From positions 1 to 12,192 of the forward strand of contig CANOPV010000010.1 in NCBI GenBank assembly GCA_947568605.1: a stretch of 12,192 nucleotides of DNA, given 5' to 3'. Each line of letters begins with the position of its first letter. Within the stretch, counting starts at the first letter, position 1. The position numbers and the translations under genes are program-made. A model generated the notes under the pieces. That model was not told the origin of the DNA and ran no database searches. It saw only the letters and a program-made list of their open reading frames with translations. This DNA is from an uncultured Clostridium sp. (lineage in GTDB: Bacteria; Bacillota; Clostridia; TANB77; CAG-508). Shown here one piece after another: positions 10,259-12,192 of the stretch.

Positions 10259-10603
10259 TTAAAATATCATTTTGTAAGAAACATAAATTAAAAATATTAT
10301 AAAAGATATTTTTAAGTATTTTTCGTCTACTTTTTTTAATAATTTTGAGCCAATAATCCCTCCGATAATTCCACCAATTGCACACATTATTCCTAATTTC
10401 CAGTCCATATAATTATTTTTATAATAAAAAATTGAGCTGACTAATACCATTGGTAATATACAAAAAACAGAGGTCGCTCTTGATTCGACTTCATTTAATT
10501 TTAAAATATAATAAAATGCTGGTACTAATATCATTCCTCCACCTGATGCGAAAAAACCATTTATTAGTCCAGCTATTATTCCAATTAAAATTTTTTTTAA
10601 CAT
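10259..10603 (-). CDS. Second half-size TauE/SafE (TSUP) transporter, 114 aa
   Basis: ATG 10603 is taken as start; a GTG six bases upstream overlaps the only ribosome-binding-like sequence (AGGTGA), so the exact start is unsure. It carries IGIIAGLINGFFASGGGMIL (7-26), LVPAFYYIL, NEVESRATSVFCILPMVLVS (37-56), YMDWKLG and GGIIGGIIGSKLLKK. This is the same first-half pattern as the 130-aa protein, so they are homologous halves. It ends with a hydrophobic helix and no tail. The pair is separated by 334 bp of repeat DNA, so the two are perhaps not strictly cotranscribed. Confidence 0.8.
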   Translation of the reverse strand: MLKKILIGIIAGLINGFFASGGGMILVPAFYYILKLNEVESRATSVFCILPMVLVSSIFYYKNNYMDWKLGIMCAIGGIIGGIIGSKLLKKVDEKYLKISFIIFLIYVSYKMIF

Positions 10604-10668
10604 ACTCACCTATTAAAATTAATTCTTTTGCTAAGCTTTCTTCTGTAAGTATATTTTTTTTCATTTTC

Positions 10669-10736
10669 GCGTCTTCCCACTGATGCTGTAACGATACTAT
10701 CGTATCTAACAGCATTCAGCGGTCCCCCCGAGACGC
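10669..10736 (-). ncRNA. G/C-rich structured element upstream of the second TSUP gene
   Basis: GCGTCT (10669-10674) pairs with AGACGC (10731-10736). Within it, CACTGA plus TGCTGT (10678-10689) pair with ACAGCA plus TCAGCG (10709-10721, one bulged T), capped by GATAC-TATC-GTATC. Read on the minus strand, a G-rich internal loop CGGGGGGAC faces GGGA. No T run follows on either strand, so it is not a terminator, and it stands out as G/C-rich in AT-rich DNA. Its place, about 65 nt before the TSUP start and on its coding strand, fits a 5' regulatory RNA. I could not match it to any riboswitch I know. The gap to rarA (10737-10822) shows no gene. Confidence 0.45.
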
Positions 10737-10822
10737 TCAGTTTGAAAAAAAATATATCTTCCCTCACGCTTAGCATAATTAATATTATTTTAATTAGTTT
10801 GTTCTAAATTTTAAATTTTATA

Positions 10823-12052
10823 CTAGTTTAATTCATAATATTTTGTTCCAAGCATTTTATCTGGCAAATATTGTTGCTCTACAATATGTCCTGGATAATC
10901 GTGTGGATATTTGTATCCTACTCCATATCCAAATCCACTCATTCCCTCTGCTGGTGCATTTCGTATATGCATTGGAATTTCTCCTGTATCTTTTGAACTT
11001 ACATCTTCTAAGGCTTTATTTATTCCTAGATATGTTGCATTAGATTTTGGAGATGTTGCTACATATACTGCTGCTTCTGATAGTATAATTCTTGCTTCTG
11101 GCATTCCTACCATATTTACTGCTTGCATTGCTGATGTTGCAACTACTAGTGCATTCGGATTTGCCATTCCTACATCTTCTGATGATGCAATTACAATTCT
11201 TCTTGCTAAAAACATTGGGTCTTCTCCTGCTTGTAATGCTCTTGCTAAGTAAAATATCGTAGCATCTGGGTCGCTACCTCTCATTGATTTTATAAATGCA
11301 CTTATATTATCATAATGGCTGTCTCCATTTTTATCGAATATTGCTTTTCTTTTATTTATGCTTTCTGCTATTATTTCATCTGTTATATGGATATATCCGT
11401 CTTCACTCATTTTTGTTGTTAATACTGCTACTTCTAATCCATTTAAAGCAGTTCTAACATCCCCATTTGATACTATTGCTATTTTTTCTAATGTTTTATC
11501 TTCTATTTTTATGTTATAGTTTTTTAAGCCTTTTTCGCTTTCTAATGACATTTTTAGTATTTTATATATGTCTTTTTTGTTTAGCGGTTCTAATTTTATT
11601 ACCATTGACCTTGAAATTAGGGCTTTATTTACTTCAAAATATGGGTTTTCTGTTGTGGCTCCTATTAATATGACTGTTCCATTTTCTACAAATGGTAATA
11701 GGGCATCTTGTTGTAGTTTATTAAATCTATGTATTTCGTCTATAAATAGAATACATTTTCCACTAGGGTTTAATAACAGATTTTGACTTTCTTCTATTGC
11801 TTTTTTTATATCTTGTACTCCTGATGTTACTGCATTTAATTTTATAAATTTGTATTTTGTTGTATTACTTATTATTTTTGCAAGTGATGTTTTTCCACAT
11901 CCTGGTGGTCCCCATAAGATTAAACTTGATAGCCTATCTGCTTTTATGGTTCTATATAATAGTTTGTCTTTTCCTAATATATGTTCTTGTCCAACATATT
12001 CGTCTAGTGTTGTTGGACACATTCTATATGCTAATGGTTCGTTTAAATTCAT
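10823..12052 (-). CDS. rarA: Replication-associated recombination protein A (AAA+ ATPase), 409 aa
   Basis: RarA (MgsA) is a homotetrameric AAA+ ATPase, relative of clamp loaders and eukaryotic WRNIP1/Mgs1, that acts at stalled replication forks and on single-strand-binding protein. ATG 12052 has AAAGGAG upstream. The N-terminus has LAYRMCPTTLDEYVGQEHIL, Walker A GPPGCGKT (48-55), Walker B ILFIDE (101-106) with HRFNK, sensor 1 GATTENP (131-137) and an arginine-finger region ISRS (146-149). The C-terminal half carries DPDATIFYLARALQAGEDP, ARRIVIASSEDVGMANP and GYKYPHDYPGHIVEQQYLP, hallmarks of the family. The length is usual for an intact enzyme. Host housekeeping gene, in its own transcription unit. 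Confidence 0.96.
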   Translation of the reverse strand: MNLNEPLAYRMCPTTLDEYVGQEHILGKDKLLYRTIKADRLSSLILWGPPGCGKTSLAKIISNTTKYKFIKLNAVTSGVQDIKKAIEESQNLLLNPSGKCILFIDEIHRFNKLQQDALLPFVENGTVILIGATTENPYFEVNKALISRSMVIKLEPLNKKDIYKILKMSLESEKGLKNYNIKIEDKTLEKIAIVSNGDVRTALNGLEVAVLTTKMSEDGYIHITDEIIAESINKRKAIFDKNGDSHYDNISAFIKSMRGSDPDATIFYLARALQAGEDPMFLARRIVIASSEDVGMANPNALVVATSAMQAVNMVGMPEARIILSEAAVYVATSPKSNATYLGINKALEDVSSKDTGEIPMHIRNAPAEGMSGFGYGVGYKYPHDYPGHIVEQQYLPDKMLGTKYYELN

Positions 12053-12079
12053 TAATTTCTCCTTTTATTGCATTTTTTT

Positions 12080-12109
12080 ATTATATTTTTTTAATTTATA
12101 CAATTTCAA
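12080..12109 (-). promoter_or_regulatory. Promoter of rarA
   Basis: On the minus strand TTGAAA (12109-12104), 18 bp, TATAAT (12085-12080), about 28 bp before the start codon. Confidence 0.65.
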
Positions 12110-12137
12110 AACTGCAATTCTTCACTAAAACATTTAA

Positions 12138-12192
12138 AAATTTTGCTTTTGCTCCATCGCTTCGCGAACGTGTCGCATAAAAGCAAAAATTT
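12138..12192. repeat. Palindromic intergenic repeat at the window edge
   Basis: AAATTTTGCTTTT (12138-12150) mirrors AAAAGCAAAAATTT (12179-12192), one base different in length. The centre contains the palindrome TTCGCGAA and TCGC/GCGA-type symmetry and is much richer in G+C than its surroundings. The repeat may continue past the window. It shares its inner motif with the repeat at 10056-10156. Confidence 0.6.

Noticed and set aside
10491..10664. Minus-strand frame starting MKKNILTEESLAKELILIGEY just after the structured element
   Set aside because: The first 20 residues look protein-like, but there is no clear ribosome binding site and most of the frame is an off-frame reading of the TSUP gene. 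I treat it as leader sequence, perhaps a gene remnant.
10669..10736. T-box-like GGGGGGACCGC on the minus strand
   Set aside because: Resembles the T-box sequence GGGUGGNACCGC but is one base short and lacks the specifier domain and terminator.
1..12192. CRISPR array
   Set aside because: No regularly spaced direct repeats; the repeats present are two long blocks and several palindromes.

Overview
The window is strongly A+T-rich, uses AGGAGG-type ribosome binding sites and consensus TTGACA/TATAAT promoters, and uses TGA as a stop. With the families present (RarA, half-size TauE/SafE transporters, a clostridial-type carboxypeptidase-regulatory-like gene) this points to a low-GC Firmicute, most likely a clostridium or a relative. 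That placement is an inference from gene content.

About 1-8950 is the right end of an integrated prophage or prophage-like element; its left end lies outside the window. From 4224 leftwards, a minus-strand early (lytic-side) module starts with a Cro-like HTH gene. It continues with a 239-aa phage protein, a 141-aa phage protein, and many very small genes for membrane or coiled-coil proteins, an AbrB-like protein and basic peptides. One small membrane-protein gene (2091-2300) runs against this module.

From 4515 rightwards, the lysogeny module holds a CI-like repressor gene, two small ORFs, a DUF3644/HEPN abortive-infection-type gene, the wreck of an ImmA/IrrE protease gene, and a large serine recombinase at the very edge. 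The CI gene is frameshifted just before its Ala-Gly self-cleavage site, and the ImmA gene has lost its centre and gained stops, so the classic CI/ImmA switch looks decayed.

The most unusual content lies between the genes. I see several compact plus-strand units that each look like promoter + hairpins + intrinsic terminator, mostly opposite the minus-strand module: about 614-695, 931-1075, 4286-4415, two copies of a duplicated ~200-bp intergenic block (1141-1340 and 2524-2720), and an attenuator-like leader before the recombinase (7390-7538). Two of these RNAs (931-1075 and 4286-4415) carry apical loops with exactly complementary 10-nt sequences (ACUUGGCGGU and ACCGCCAAGU), which suggests a kissing-loop pair linking the early region to the immunity region. 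The 931-1075 unit is also antisense to a 40-aa ORF that has its own strong promoter. These RNA calls are predictions from sequence, not observations of transcripts.

From about 8950 on is the chromosome: the 3' remainder of the gene the element inserted into, a bidirectional terminator, a small membrane-protein gene, two half-size TauE/SafE transporter genes separated by nested inverted repeats, a G/C-rich structured element, and rarA with its promoter and another palindromic repeat upstream.
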